Positions 1 to 13,200 of a stretch of 64,000 nucleotides of DNA are shown here, piece after piece. How positions within the stretch are numbered: position 1 is the first letter of the stretch; each line of letters opens with the position of its first letter. The notes under the pieces were generated by a model. It did not search any database, was not told the DNA's origin, and worked only from the letters and a program-made list of their open reading frames with translations. Origin of the DNA: Puffinus mauretanicus (lineage: Eukaryota; Chordata; Aves; Procellariiformes; Procellariidae); NCBI GenBank assembly GCA_023333565.1, contig JAJKFH010003493.1:1302001-1366000 (forward strand). Reading direction: 5' to 3'. The position numbers were made by a program, and so were the translations under genes.

Positions 1-1158
1 AGTCAAAGCTTTTTGAAAGAATAACTCTGTAGAACCATTGTGGTAGTGATCTTCAGGCCACTTTAAAATCTGACCTACAAATTTTGCCTACCAGTATATG
101 GTTGCTGTTTTCTTTCCATGGAAGTGTTGTGCCATTCTGAAGTGGCCAATTATGGAAGCGTACTGAAAAATAGTATTACTTTGGGCAGAATATTCACATA
201 GAAGGGCTGAGATTTTGTTAGTATCTATTTGCAAAACATTTATTTTTATCAAAATATTTTTAGCCACTGGCATTGTTCCCAACTGCAAATGATAAAAAGG
301 GAAGAGAACTGCCACGTCTCATAGACTTCTTCCATTCCTTGGAAACTTGCCCAGATACTACAGATTCTATCCTCTCAGTTAAAACAACAACAAAAAAACC
401 CACTGCAAAGATGTCCAATTTTAGGTTTATTGTAAATAGGAAAATGGGGACATATACCTTCAACAGACAATGGAAATAGTGATTCCATTACGGGTATTTT
501 ATGCAGGATTACTGCCCCTGGATGCTTTGTGCAAATCTGAGTTGTGTTTTCTGCCAAGTCTAGTCCTGGGGAATTGCATGGAGAAATATAAAAGAGGAAG
601 TTCTATTTGAAAGTATAATCCTTTGTCAAGAACATTTAAACTAAATAACAAGTTATTCCAAGGACTAATGGTATTAGAGTTTTTAAAACCCAGGATAAAT
701 TATGATAATTCAAAAAATTATTTCAAATCTAGCTGTTTTTATTTCTGTAGCACCCATGTGTTTTTTTAAAATATTTTTATATAAGTTTATTTTGTGCACT
801 GAAGTTTGATATGTGGTTTCTCAGTGATTTTGCCCTTTTGGGCCTTGATCCAAACACTTCAAGTAAGTTTGTATCAAAGCATGATCAGTTTATGCTTAGA
901 GATAAGCATGTACTTTCCTGCATCAGTTCAGTGATAATAAGTGATAGCTGTCAATGTTCATGTAATGAAATAAATTTATTTAAAGCTGTTACTATGTTTG
1001 AATATAAATCGTATTAAAAGTTCTGTGGTATAGTATGTTGTACAGCTGTTGTAGGTCACTAATCTTCTAGTTGATTGATTCCCGAATCAAAGTGTTTTAT
1101 CTAAGTTTTAAGACTTTAAAATTGTATTTGGTTTATGTTTTGAATATTTCTTTTACAG
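1..1158 (+). other. NEK10: Upstream intron tail of NEK10
   Basis: AT-rich non-coding DNA that ends in a good acceptor (tttcttttacag) just before 1159. I looked for the preceding NEK10 exon and found none. The short open frame at 273-479 does not resemble the NEK10 N-terminus and has no splice support. The exon at 1159 begins with the last base of a codon, so another coding exon must exist upstream. Confidence 0.8.
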
Positions 1159-1243
1159 CGAGTGGGTTAATCAAGCTCCGTCCATTCATTTTCTTAGAGT
1201 ATTAATCTGCCTGAGATTACTAATAAGGGATCCATGCTATCAG
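1159..1243 (+). CDS. NEK10: NEK10 exon 1 of window: start of armadillo-like region
   Basis: 85 bp: one base completing a split codon, then 28 codons beginning [12 protein letters not shown] and ending RDPCYQ. Acceptor ttttacag at 1151-1158 and donor gtcagt at 1244. The peptide closely matches the human NEK10 segment EWVNRAPSIHFL as I remember it. It forms the first helices of the N-terminal armadillo-like domain. The exon ends on a codon boundary, matching the next exon. Confidence 0.95.
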
Positions 1244-4200
1244 GTCAGTATGCCAATATACTGTTTCTTGCTTGGATGAGAGAATGCATATAATCATCAT
1301 GCATATGAGTTGTGTTCATGCATGTGTATAAAAACGTGCATTCTTATGGATGCATACTTATTATATGTATGTACTTATATTTCTATATGTGAAGATGTGA
1401 TTTGCAAACAAACCGATTCCAAGAGTGAATTTGCACTGTTACTGCAAAACTTGCTAAATTTGTGGTATTTCTTATGTAGCGCCTGTTGTTGCTAACCCTA
1501 ACAAAGAACCGGTAACTCTCCATAACAGATGGCTTGGTCATTGCTGTGAGCCCTAGACTCCGTACTTGACTTTATCATATAGATATGTAAAATTCCCATA
1601 ATGTAGTAAGTGAAGAAAACTGAAAGCTGCCTATTCCTCCTAGCAGCCCAATGCTCTGAACTACAAAGAACTAGATTTTAATTTTATTCCGGCTATTATA
1701 GTTGTTATTCATAGGACTAAGCCTCAGACATCTGTTAAGATTTTTTTTTTACATGTATTTCTTTTCTGTATGTTCCAAAGCTTATGCTGGTTCTCCAGTT
1801 TTGGAACCTTTAAAAATTTCACTTTTGTGTTTTTATTAGTCTACTTGTAAGTAATTCTGAACTTCGAAGGTGCTAAGCATCTCCAGAATCCATTGACTTT
1901 GACCACCGGAGTTAAGGTTTCTCAACATTCATAACAAACAGAGCATTTATATTCTAGTGTTCTCTCATTCTAGTGTTTTCTGTATTTTGACTCAATGTTT
2001 TTTTATTTTTTATTTTCTTCTAGGAAATGCTCCACAGCTTGGGTGGGATTGAAAATCTAGCTCAGGTAGAATTCCTCATAGTACTTTTGTCCATTATGTT
2101 GCATGTCAGTTTATTATGATTAGAATGAAATACACTGTAAAAAGCAGTGTACATATATTCTTGCTTTATGGAAAGAAGCGAGTCTATTCCTCTGTTTGCG
2201 CATAAGCAGTTGGTGTGGGTTTTTTTCACTGGTGCACAAAGCAGATCTCCTTATAATCTAGCAGCATTTAACCCAGGATTTTTAGTTATGAGGCTTAACA
2301 AATGCCTCCTGAAGTGGGAGAATGATTAGAAAAGTCAGCACAATTGGTTCCGTCAAAAGAAACCATAGGCTTTTGAAGGAAGATGAGTAAAGTCACCTTG
2401 AACTGTAGCAAATGACTTTTCAAAGGTAAAAGCATAGTGATAGAATGTTGAACAGGTTTAAATTGGGGGACTACAGTACTATTGCATTACAAAACATTAT
2501 TGATAACTGACTGCTGTATTGTTATTGCTCTGTGTAAATACTGCTTTACTCCTGGGTTTTTAATACTTGTTCATCAGTGCCAATTTAGCAGTGAGATATG
2601 ACATATCTTGAATATTTTTGAAATCGTTGGGAGTTTTCTTTCTGGAAAAAAATCAGAATTTTTATAACAAATGTATCTTTCTAGACTGCAGTCATCGTTC
2701 ATTAATATTTATGGAGCCACCTGTATTTCAAAGAACCAATAGTGTGCTATAAGCCCTTTGGTCAGACAATCCCCTGTTTGAAATGTCCCTAAAGTTGCAG
2801 GAGTTAAAGATTCTTAATTTCTAATGGATATGATTCCCAGAGGAACTGCTTGGCATTTTCCGATGCTTGCATGTCATTAATGCTTAGCCCTACTTTTTGA
2901 AGAGCTTGCACAATGAAAAGTGCAATGGCCTGCTGAGACATTGGCAACATCTGCAAGTGGAGTCCTCTGCAGCAGGAATCCAAATTGTATAATTGATAAT
3001 AATTTTTACTATGCATGTGTTGCTGGCATAGAGAATTTAAAAAGTCATGAGATGCAATTTTTATGATTTCTGAACTGGGGAACTTAATCTTTTGTGTCTT
3101 TTGCAGCAAGATAAAATTAAGTGTTAAATGGGTTTCCAGCACTTTGAAACGCAGTTTGAAAAAAGTTATAGCCGAGACTTTAAAAAATCCCTCAGAAATT
3201 TGGAAGGTGGCAGTTATTTCAAGGTGAATTGTGCATACAAATCTTCTTGTCAAATCACAAGTCTAAAGTCTTCCATTAGACTATTTTATACAGCATTAAA
3301 AACATATTTTTTAATTTTTTTGGGCAGTTTCAGATAAAAAACTGTTCTCATTTTTAAGTGTTCTGGGGTGTTTTAGTAGAAAACACTAATAAAATTATTA
3401 TTACCAATATTACTTTGCATAGTAGTGTCCTCCTTGTGTGAGTTTTCTTTCTAAATTGTGTGCTACTACTGTAGTTCTAGCCTCTCTGTACCCTCTGCTT
3501 GAAACTGCTGTAGTTTCCCTATACAGTGTTCTCGAAATTTCAAAATGCCACCATATGTAAGACCAATATATAAGTGATGCCACGAATCATATCATGATTT
3601 TATGTACTAACAAATATTACATCCTTGTGATAATTCTCGTTTCCTGGAAAAATATGTTTGACCAGGTAGTTATTAGGGTTTTTAAAAAAGATTGGCCACC
3701 ATTTCCCACCAGTTGGCTATGTCCAAAAAAAAAAAAAAGAAATAAACACCCCCCCCGCAGTTGTGTAGGTTTTGTAGAGTCTGAGCCTGTCAGCTGTGTG
3801 GATTAAAGATCCATTTGGCTGTTCCAAGCAGTGGCCCAATAGTAGATGCTGAGGGAAAAGTTTGAGAGCAGAAACATGAAGTGATAATTCCCCAGAAAAC
3901 TCTTATCAGCCTCTAGTAGCTTGCAAAGAAGGCAATTTTGGCCCTAGAAGTAGGGTCGTTGTATTTGATAGTCTTCAGTGGATTTTCCTCTTGTAGAATT
4001 TTACACTTGCTTTTTGAATTCTCATACTTCCAAGATCTCTTCTGTTCCCTGACAAGTTTTACAGCAAAAGTATGCGGGATGTTGCAGGCTTACCTTTTTC
4101 GTGAAACAGACGCACCACCTACAGGCTATTTCTGTGCATAACACGCTAGGTTTCTGAATTCTTAAAACTATTTTTAATGGTATCCTTTATTTTTTCCCCT

Positions 4201-7200
4201 CTACTTGTAGTACATGGAAACAGTAGCAAATGGCTATCTTGATTACGAAGAAGAGCAGCATAATGTAGACAAGCTGGTCAACATGACATGTAAGTGTTAT
4301 AGCTGATAACATAAATTATCACTTAGAACTTTATGGGTGAGGCTTAAAATGTTTAAAATACTTGAGATGGTCATGAAGTAAGATATTACTAGATTCATTG
4401 TAGGCATCATCACACAAATGAAAACTGAAATTGCTGTAGAGAAGCACATCTTCGTCTTGTACATAAGTAATATTTCCTTAGGAAATTAATACCTCTTTAT
4501 GCACTGAAATAGCAGAGTAAAATGAGCTAGTCATGGTTTAGAGAACTTATCCAGTGTTTTGCTTTATTATCTGATTAGTAAAATGAAAAATATTAAGTGA
4601 TAAAGCTTCAGTTTATGTGACTTCCTTTGTTCCATAGACATTTTCCAAAAGCTTGCTGCTGTTAAAGATCAAAGAGAATGGGTTATAGCAAGTGGAGCAC
4701 ATAAAGTAAGTCCTTTATGAAACTGCTAATTATAACCAATTAGCTACTTAACTGAATGACTTATGCTTTTCAGATTTGATCTAGGTGGGATTAGCTTCCT
4801 TACCTTGTTAAGCTTGTAAAGTTAAAGATAATCTCAGTTCTGTGTTTTACAGTATTAGTAGTATCATAAAAATTATTTCTTGTATGTAAGTTAATTGGCC
4901 TGATGCATGGTTATTGGTTCTTTGAGATAAATAGGTCTTAAATATTTGGACTAAACTCGTTCATGTAAAAATTAATACTCACACTGTCCTGAGCTACATG
5001 TTACTATGACATAAATTGTTTTATATAATTTTTTAATATAAATATATTTTTTATTTACATTTTTTGTGTAAATTTCTGCTATGATTTTTCACTTATAAAG
5101 TGTTCTATGTCTAAATGGAACAGTGTCAACCTAGACAGTGACAACCTGGATATCCCTTGCTATACGTTGCCTCCAGTTTAAGCATCTATACTTAACCACT
5201 GCTGATTTGTGGCCAAACTGAGAAATAGTAGAGATCAAGATCAGTATAACTCGTGCTTCGTGATTCTATTATGCTGCAGTAAATTGGCAATTGTGATCAG
5301 ATAGTATCGGACAACACATTTTTAGAGAATCTAGATAAATATGAAATTTACTTTGATATAAGTCGTTAACAGAATATATGCAGGGCCTTAAATTACATAC
5401 TGTATTGTTTAAATATAAGCCGAAAATTAACTTTTTGCTTCAGGAGGCCTTGATTTAGAGTTCTGAAGTGTTTTACACAGGAACAGATTTTTACAATGGT
5501 ATATTAAGTTGGACAGATGCTTTAGCAGTAGAGAGAGATGCTAATTGCAGTTTGAGAAGAAGCATCCTTGCTTGTCCAACGTCTGGGTGTATATTTAAGT
5601 GTACTTAAACTGTACTTTAAATGTGCCTAAGACTTTTAGTGTATTGTGTAAGGATTTGGTATCTTAATTTTGACTTTTCAATAAATATACGTGTTTGGGT
5701 CATAAAATAAAAGAATATAATTTATATTTATTTATCTTGTTTCATGTTTCATTTTCCAGACCTTAGTAAATTTGTTATCTGCCAGAGACACCAATGTGCT
5801 TTTGGGTGCCCTCCTTGCTCTGACTAGCCTAGTAGAAAGGTAGGTTCAACTTAATGTGCTATAGTTCACAATAATCATTTTAATGTTCTCTCTTAATACA
5901 ATATTAAAACTGCTGTTTATGAGGAAGATTTTTTTTTCAAGATAAGGGCCTTGTTCTGTGAAGGTCTATGAAGTGTGCTTGATTTTATATTGAAGCAGTA
6001 GAAACTAAGTAGAAACTTTGGTCCTTGCAGCAGACTTCTTGCTCATGTGGAGAACTTTGCAAGACTGGAGTCACAGAATCTCTCTGCAATCCCTATGCAG
6101 GATTCTGTAATTCTTACTGACTTCCTGCATATAAAAATTTTTTATGCTGAGCTTAATATAACAATGCCTCACAATAACCAGCAAGAATATTGTTCAGAGT
6201 AGTAAATAATGAAAGCATACACTTAAATCCATGTATATGTATCCCCTCTTCACTAATGACCATTTTAAATAAAGATAAGACTTTTTTTTCCCGGTGTAGA
6301 GGGAAAAAAAGGAAAAGGAAGATACAGCATCTTTCATCCTTAATAGTTTTATAGAAGAATAGCTGCTGCTTCTGCATTATTGTTCTGCTGACTTCCAGAC
6401 TTGTATAACAATTTTATCTTTTAAATGAAAAATTATAAGGAAAATTACAAAACTGAAGAGAACAGATACAATTCCTTGAGATCAGTAGAAATTTATTTAC
6501 TAAGATTTCTCTGGATTTTCTCTTTTCCCAAATTTCTTTAATTCTTTTTCAGTTTAATTTTTTTAAATATCAGTATTAATTTAAATTATGTTATACATAC
6601 ATTTTCAACTTCCATTTAACTTTCTTCACAGAATTAAATGTGTTACATTTGGGCTGGGCAATAGTGTTTGCAGTATATTACAAATATTCATGGAAATTGT
6701 ATTTGATTCTAAAAATGTACCTAATGTGCTTAATTTCTAGTATGAAACAAATGAAATAAATTTGTATCTTTACTTTTATGCATTCACATCTACTGTTTTT
6801 GTACTGGGAAAATTGGAAATTGTTGCAGTGTCGCTCTTGAGCCAGCATATTTTTGTGGCTTTAAATATTTGTGTGCATAATATGATATTATTACTTAAGA
6901 CTTGAGAAAAAAATAATTAGTCAAATGTATGAGGAAGAAGGCTAAAGAGAAATATGTTTTTTCATATAATTTAATTTGATAGAAATGCCAGGAATAATCA
7001 ATTTGTAGTCCAGAATGTAGGGAGAAGATAAGTGAGCTCACCATTGTTGAGAACTTGCTGGTGATATTACATGAATACGATTTGCTTTCTAAAAGGTGAG
7101 ACTTCGCTTGTAGATTAATTGTATTAAAATGTATTTTGACTTTTTCGGTTAGGGACTTGTTTATTTAGAGGAATTAGATAATGTGCCACTTTAATATACG

Positions 7201-10200
7201 TAAGGTGAAGTTCTGATACCTATGTATTTTCAGTCAGATATTGATACAGGAAAATCTTTTCTGGTAGTTTTGTTATAAGCTGTCTTCTCTCTCTCCACTG
7301 ATGGCCTACAGTGAGGTGCAAATAATTTGCAATGTTACCATAAAGTGACAGCAGTCACTTTTCTTGGTGCATCTCCTCTTTGCTTCTGGCAAACCTGAGT
7401 GGTTAGATGGAAAGCACACTGAACTCTAACAGTTCCTGGGATGCCCAATATAAACTAGTAAAAAATTGCAAGAAATATAGCTGTTGTAGTTTATGCCAGA
7501 GGCTGGGTGAGACCCCATATCCCTTCAATCAGAAAATCATAAAGGTTCCTTCAGTTCTTTAAATGTCCTTTCATCCCAGCTAAGCCTGCTAGTTGAGCAT
7601 AGTATATCTGCATTTCAGTAAGAAACCAGAAGACTCTCAAATTTGATGATATGTCACTTAGACACATTTAAAATTCTGAAGACATTTTTAAAATTTCATG
7701 CTTAATTATTTCACATGTAAATTATTTTGCATATGACTAAAGATAAAGAAATTGCATATGCCAAAAGGTTTTATTTAGTTTCTGGGTTTGCGATTATTTA
7801 GATTATAAGGAAACCAAAAGTTTGTTATAAAAACTGGAATTTGAATGTAACGGGAAGCTGATGAAGTTCAGTGTTAGTTAAGAATAATTTTAAATTCAGA
7901 TATGAATCTGAATTCATATGTTTCATCAAACACACATGCAACTTTTTTGCCTCAAGTGGAAATGGAAATTCCTAAGCGTATTTTCTATAGAAAGTCCACC
8001 TTAACTGGAGTGAAGTTAATGAAAATCTTGTACAAAACTTTTAAATGAGCTATCCAATCCCTTTTGTAAACATAATATTCAAACCATACTGGAGAAGAAT
8101 CACGATTATTTGTGGAGTTATTCTGATTCCACAGTTGGATTTTACAAGTTCATGCAGTCAGTGCTACTTGTAGTACTAATGCCGTTAAACAAGAAGGTGC
8201 TACCGTGGATGACAGCAGTCCACCTGGCCACCTCCATCCTGGCTGTGTATGCTTGGCTGCCTATGCTGATAGTCAAACTCAATGTGAATATAACTTCATC
8301 CTTTGTGCAAATTTGGACCTCCTCCTCTTTCTTTTTTTTAAACAGTGACTTTAACCAGTTTACAGTGACTTTAAGCAGTTTTCTTTAATTTCTTTTTTTA
8401 TAGGAGGTCTCTGTTCTTTCTTAAACATTTGCTGTGGGTTTTTTCCCTTTACTAACTGACAATGCAAAGTAATGATGGAGTTATTGTTAAAATTTCTTGC
8501 TGTTTTTTTTTTTTAGGCTCACAGCAGAGTTGCTACGTCTCCTCTGTGCAGAGTCACAAGTCAAAGAGCAAATAAAAATGTATGAAGGAGTTCCAGTCTT
8601 GCTCAGTTTACTCCATTCTGATCATATCAAACTTCTATGGAGTATAGTTTGGATTCTGGTACAGCTTTGTGAAGACCCTGAGACTAGTGTGGAAATCCGA
8701 ATTTGGGGTGGAATCAAGCAGCTCCTTCATATATTACAGGGGTAGGTTTTCAGTCCTCAACATTGTGGCAATTATATGAGACTGTTTCATATTTTAAGAT
8801 ATATTTGACCAAGCCCTGTTTTATCAAATAGCATCTTTGTTTTGTTCAGCTGTATGTGATGTCTGCAGGAATTAAAAGGCTATTTAGAACATAATGAATA
8901 AGCAGTATTTTTTTTCAGCTCTGCATATTTGTCATGGTTTAACCCCAGCCAGCAACTAAGCACCACACAGCCGCTCGCTCACTCCCCCTCTGGTGGGATG
9001 GGGATGAGAATCAGAAGAGTGAAAGTGAGAAAACTCATGGGTTGAGATAAAGACAGTTTAATAGGGAAAGCAAAAGCCATGCATGCAAGCAAAGCAAAAC
9101 AAGGAATTCATTCACTGCTTCCCGTTGGCAGGCAGGAGTTCAGCCATCTCCAGGAAAGCAGGGCTCCATCACGCGTAACAGTTACTCAGGAAGACAAACA
9201 CCATCACTCCAAACATACCCCCCTTCCTTTTTCTTCCCCCAGCTTTATATGCTGAGCATGATGTCATATGGTATGGAATATCCCTTTGGTCAATTGGGGT
9301 CAGCTGTCCCACTTTGTTGTACCCCCCTCCCAGCTTCTTGTGCACCCCCAGCCTACTTGCTGGTGGGGTGGTGTGAGAAGCAGAAAAGGCCTTGGCTCTG
9401 TGTAAGCACTGATCAGCAATAACTAAAACGTCCCTGTGTTATCAACACTGTTTCCAGCACAAATCCAAAACATAGCCCCATTCTTGCTACTATGAAGAAA
9501 ATTAACTCTACCCCAGCCCAAACAATATTTCATTGTTATCTTAAGGTGTTTTTCATATTTTCAGTGTATAAACTAAATAATGAATAGATTATAAATACGT
9601 CATTGCTGTCTACTTATTTTCCCTATTAATCATACATCTATTTGGTGAGCTAGAATTGTGAATATAATTGATGAACGTGATAAAGGAATTTTCTGTTTAA
9701 AGGCTTGTTTGCTTTTTCAAAGTGTATTAGTGAAAATACTAATTTCACTAATTTAGTGAAAAACACAAATTTTCAGAGCATCAGAAATGGTTAACAAAGA
9801 TATGTTAAGCCATTCTTTTACACTGTAATTTGATTTTATTGTTTTTCAGGGAAAGAAATCTTGTTTCTGATCGCTCTTCAATTGGAAGTTTATCTAGTGC
9901 GAACGCAGCAGGGAGAATCCAACATCTTCATTTGTCAGATGATTTGAGTCCTGATGAGATGCAAGAAAATATTTTCTCACTTCAAGCAGGTAGGTTTATA
10001 AAGCCTAATCCTCTGTTATGTGTTTACTTACAGTTGCACAAAGGGATTAAAAATATTTCAAAACTGAAATTGTAAACTTTTATACCTGCTTTAGGGAGTG
10101 GGAGCACCAAGTCAGCTGTGTTTATTTCTAAATGTGCAAGATATTTTCAAAAAGCACACTTTTTTAGAAAGAAGCAAAGGTTAAAGTATTATGTACATGG

Positions 10201-13200
10201 GAATCATATATATTTCTTCCACCTGTAAAAACATCTCATTTTTTTTTACTTTTGTTTTTAGACTGACATTATTTTGATTTGATCATATTTTTTCCCTCCA
10301 TTCAAATTTACTATGGTAGATCAATCATGAAGTGGTTATGATGGAACTCTTTCAAAGTAGTATTTTAAAGATTACCAGTCAGGCGAGAATTTCTCAGTAG
10401 TTATGAAGAGAATCCCTTTTAGAGGAGATTTCTCAATAAGATGTCAACTGTCAATTCTGAAATGCTTTCTGGAGGATCATGTCTTTCTCCAGTCACTATA
10501 GAAGGACAATGCAAAATATCATACTAGGATTACATGACCCTTTGCAGCATCTTCCTGAAAGCTGTAACATAATACATAAGTGTTTTTGAATACTTCATTA
10601 TGAACGTTACCTCTGAAGAGCTGGTAATGTGAAATAAATTGCAGTACCAAAAGTATTGCCAGTGTGCAGCATATTGCCGGGTTACTTCTGCCTTCCTTAA
10701 GGACTCCTAAGAAAGAGCAAGCACTGAACTTACAGAGGTATTTTTTAGTTCTGACTGAGTACTTGTTTTTATTTTTAGCCTTCTGTATTGGTTGTGGGCG
10801 GCAAGGTTTTGTTAGCAGGTGGCCTCTGTAGGAAGAGGTGAGGGTTTGCCCTGTGCTGGACACAGCTGGTTCCAGCTGGCTTCACAACAGACCCACTGCT
10901 TGCTAAAGCTCAGCCCATCAGCGAAGCTGGTTGTGCATCTGTGAAAACATTGTTAAGAAAGGGCAAAAATGCTGGGTGAGCAGAGGAGGAGAAGAAAAAA
11001 AAATAAAGGGGTGAGAAACAGCAGTGCAAACACCAAGGTTAGAGAAGAAGGAGGGGGAGGAGGTGCTTTAGGCACTAGAGCAGATTCCCCTGCAGCCCAT
11101 GGGAGAGACCTCGGTGGAGCAGGTATTCATGCTGCAGTGTGTGGATAGGACCCATGCTGGAGCAGGGCAGAAGTGGAAAGGAGCAGCAGAGTGGAACTGT
11201 TATGTACTGACTGTAACCCTCATCCACTACCCTCCAGCGCTGCAGGGGGAGAGGGTAAAGGAGTTGGGAGTGAAGGAGTGAAGATGAGTCTGAAGGGAAA
11301 AAAGAGGATGGTATGGGGGGAAGGTGGTTTTTTTTTAATTTTTTGTCTTTGATTTTTTTGCTATCAAAATTATTTTAATTGGCAATAAATTAAATTATTT
11401 TTCCCCAAGTCAAGTCTGTTTTGCCTGTGATGTAACTGGTAAGCGACCTCCCTGTCTTTATCTTGACCCACGAGCTTTTCCATCCTATTTTCTCTCTCTG
11501 TCCTGTTAAGGAGGGGGAGTGAATGAGCAGCTGGATGGGTATTTGGCCCTTAGCTAAGGTTAACCCACCATGCTATCTGAATATCTTTATGAATCTGGCC
11601 ATAAATGTTACATCTGAATTTTTATTCTAGCTTGTTGTGCTGCAATTACTGAACTGATGCTCAGTGAGACTAACGCTTACCAGGTAGTACAGGTAGGAAG
11701 ACTTTATTCAGTTAAGTAAGGCATTATAGTTTATAATTTGACTTAATTGTTCTTATTTGTCACTATCATTCAATTAATAAACAAAATGCATTTGAAAGGA
11801 ATTGGAAAATATGCTGTTATATAACTGTAGTATCTTTGTTTCTTTATATATTTACACACAGAGACATATACACAAAGATATCAACGTATGTATGTAGTTG
11901 TCTGGGAGAATAAACAGCTTTATTCAGACAGGGTTCCTTTTGGTTGGTATCGCTTGCCATGCTTTTGCCGTATTCAAAATAGGATAGTAAATAAGAATAA
12001 TCACGGAATTAACTGAGAAATACAAATTCTGAATTTCATGAAGTTTATTAAAACAAACTCTGTGCAGCTTAATATTGGTGCGTTGTTGTTTCACGAACAA
12101 TTTCTCTTTTCCTCAGAGTTTGGTATTTCTGAGATAACTTCCTGGCATTCCATCCCCAGGGTTGTGTTTCTAAACTGCATTTTAAAATGTAATATTTAAA
12201 TCAGCTAGAATCTATGGTTCTGAAAACCATTCTTAAAATCCCTGGTATGTACTCCAGATATAGTCAAAGACACAAATATTTAGGATGTTAATACCAGCTA
12301 AAAGCGGTAGCCGGCTCTTATACTCTAAATGTTAAGTCAGTGATCAAAGCCTTCAAGTTAGCTTAAAACCCAGCTAGAGGTATTCCTAGAGGAATCAAGA
12401 GAACAAAGAGCCTTAAATATGACTGGGAAAGAAGTTTGTGTATATTTCAAAACTATTGTTTAAGAGGAAAGGAATGGAAGTAAGTCTAGAAAAAAAAAAA
12501 TTTCTATGTATATTAAGTACTGAAATTGCCAATAAACCATACTGTTTTAGACAACATTTTATCTGAGAAATATAAATACATACGTTTTAGGCTGAGTCTG
12601 GTTTCATCAAAATAAAATATCACTTATTTAAATTGGATATATTTTGAAAACAGTGTAACTCCTCTTGGACTTGGGAAATAAAAGGCTGATTTTAACATAG
12701 AGTTTTTCTGCATTGCACTAGCAGCGTATGATAACTGTGGTGTCAGTAAATTGCTTAAAAATTGATGGGACGCTGTGCAGGTTCAAGCTTAACTTCTTCC
12801 CCCACTCATCCTGTTAAAAGACAATGACCTCTCCCTTTGTCAAAACACCAGCCAATGCCCCCCTTTCAGATCAGGACATAGCTTCAAGCATGTTCATTTC
12901 AAGTGATGTTCCACCCTACAACAGCATCTTTCATTTTAAATCCTGCTTCTTTCTCTGTGCTAATATAACTGAGAGTTGCATGGTGAACAAGATGAAGGAA
13001 CTCACTTAGGTTAAAAACAGATAAAGGAAGAAGATTTGCAGCTCTTTCAGTTATGCGCTGAGAAAGTCAAGCTAAGTGACCTCTAAAGGTTTATCATCTC
13101 ATTCAGTGGCAAAGAACTCTTGGTTCAGGCAATTGAGAACCATTTACTTCTGCTGTAGCTGCCCTCTACCTGTCCATTCTGTCTCCTTGTCTCAACTTAC

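Larger units (their letters stand above)
8742..9849 (+). other. NEK10: NEK10 intron (1,108 bp) holding a solo LTR
   Basis: More than half of this intron is an antisense solo LTR (8930-9524). The rest is AT-rich and unremarkable. Acceptor is tgtttttcag. Confidence 0.9.

Noticed and set aside
273..479. 68-codon frame as a possible upstream NEK10 exon
   Set aside because: Sequence does not resemble the NEK10 N-terminus, and no matching acceptor, donor and phase combination joins it to the exon at 1159.
2804..3253. 149-codon open frame on the minus strand within an intron
   Set aside because: No recognisable domain, no promoter or splice context, and roughly this length is expected once by chance in 64 kb at this composition.
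8110..8388. 92-codon hydrophobic open frame before exon 7
   Set aside because: Not continuous with the exon, no splice sites, no family resemblance. T-rich DNA naturally gives hydrophobic translations.
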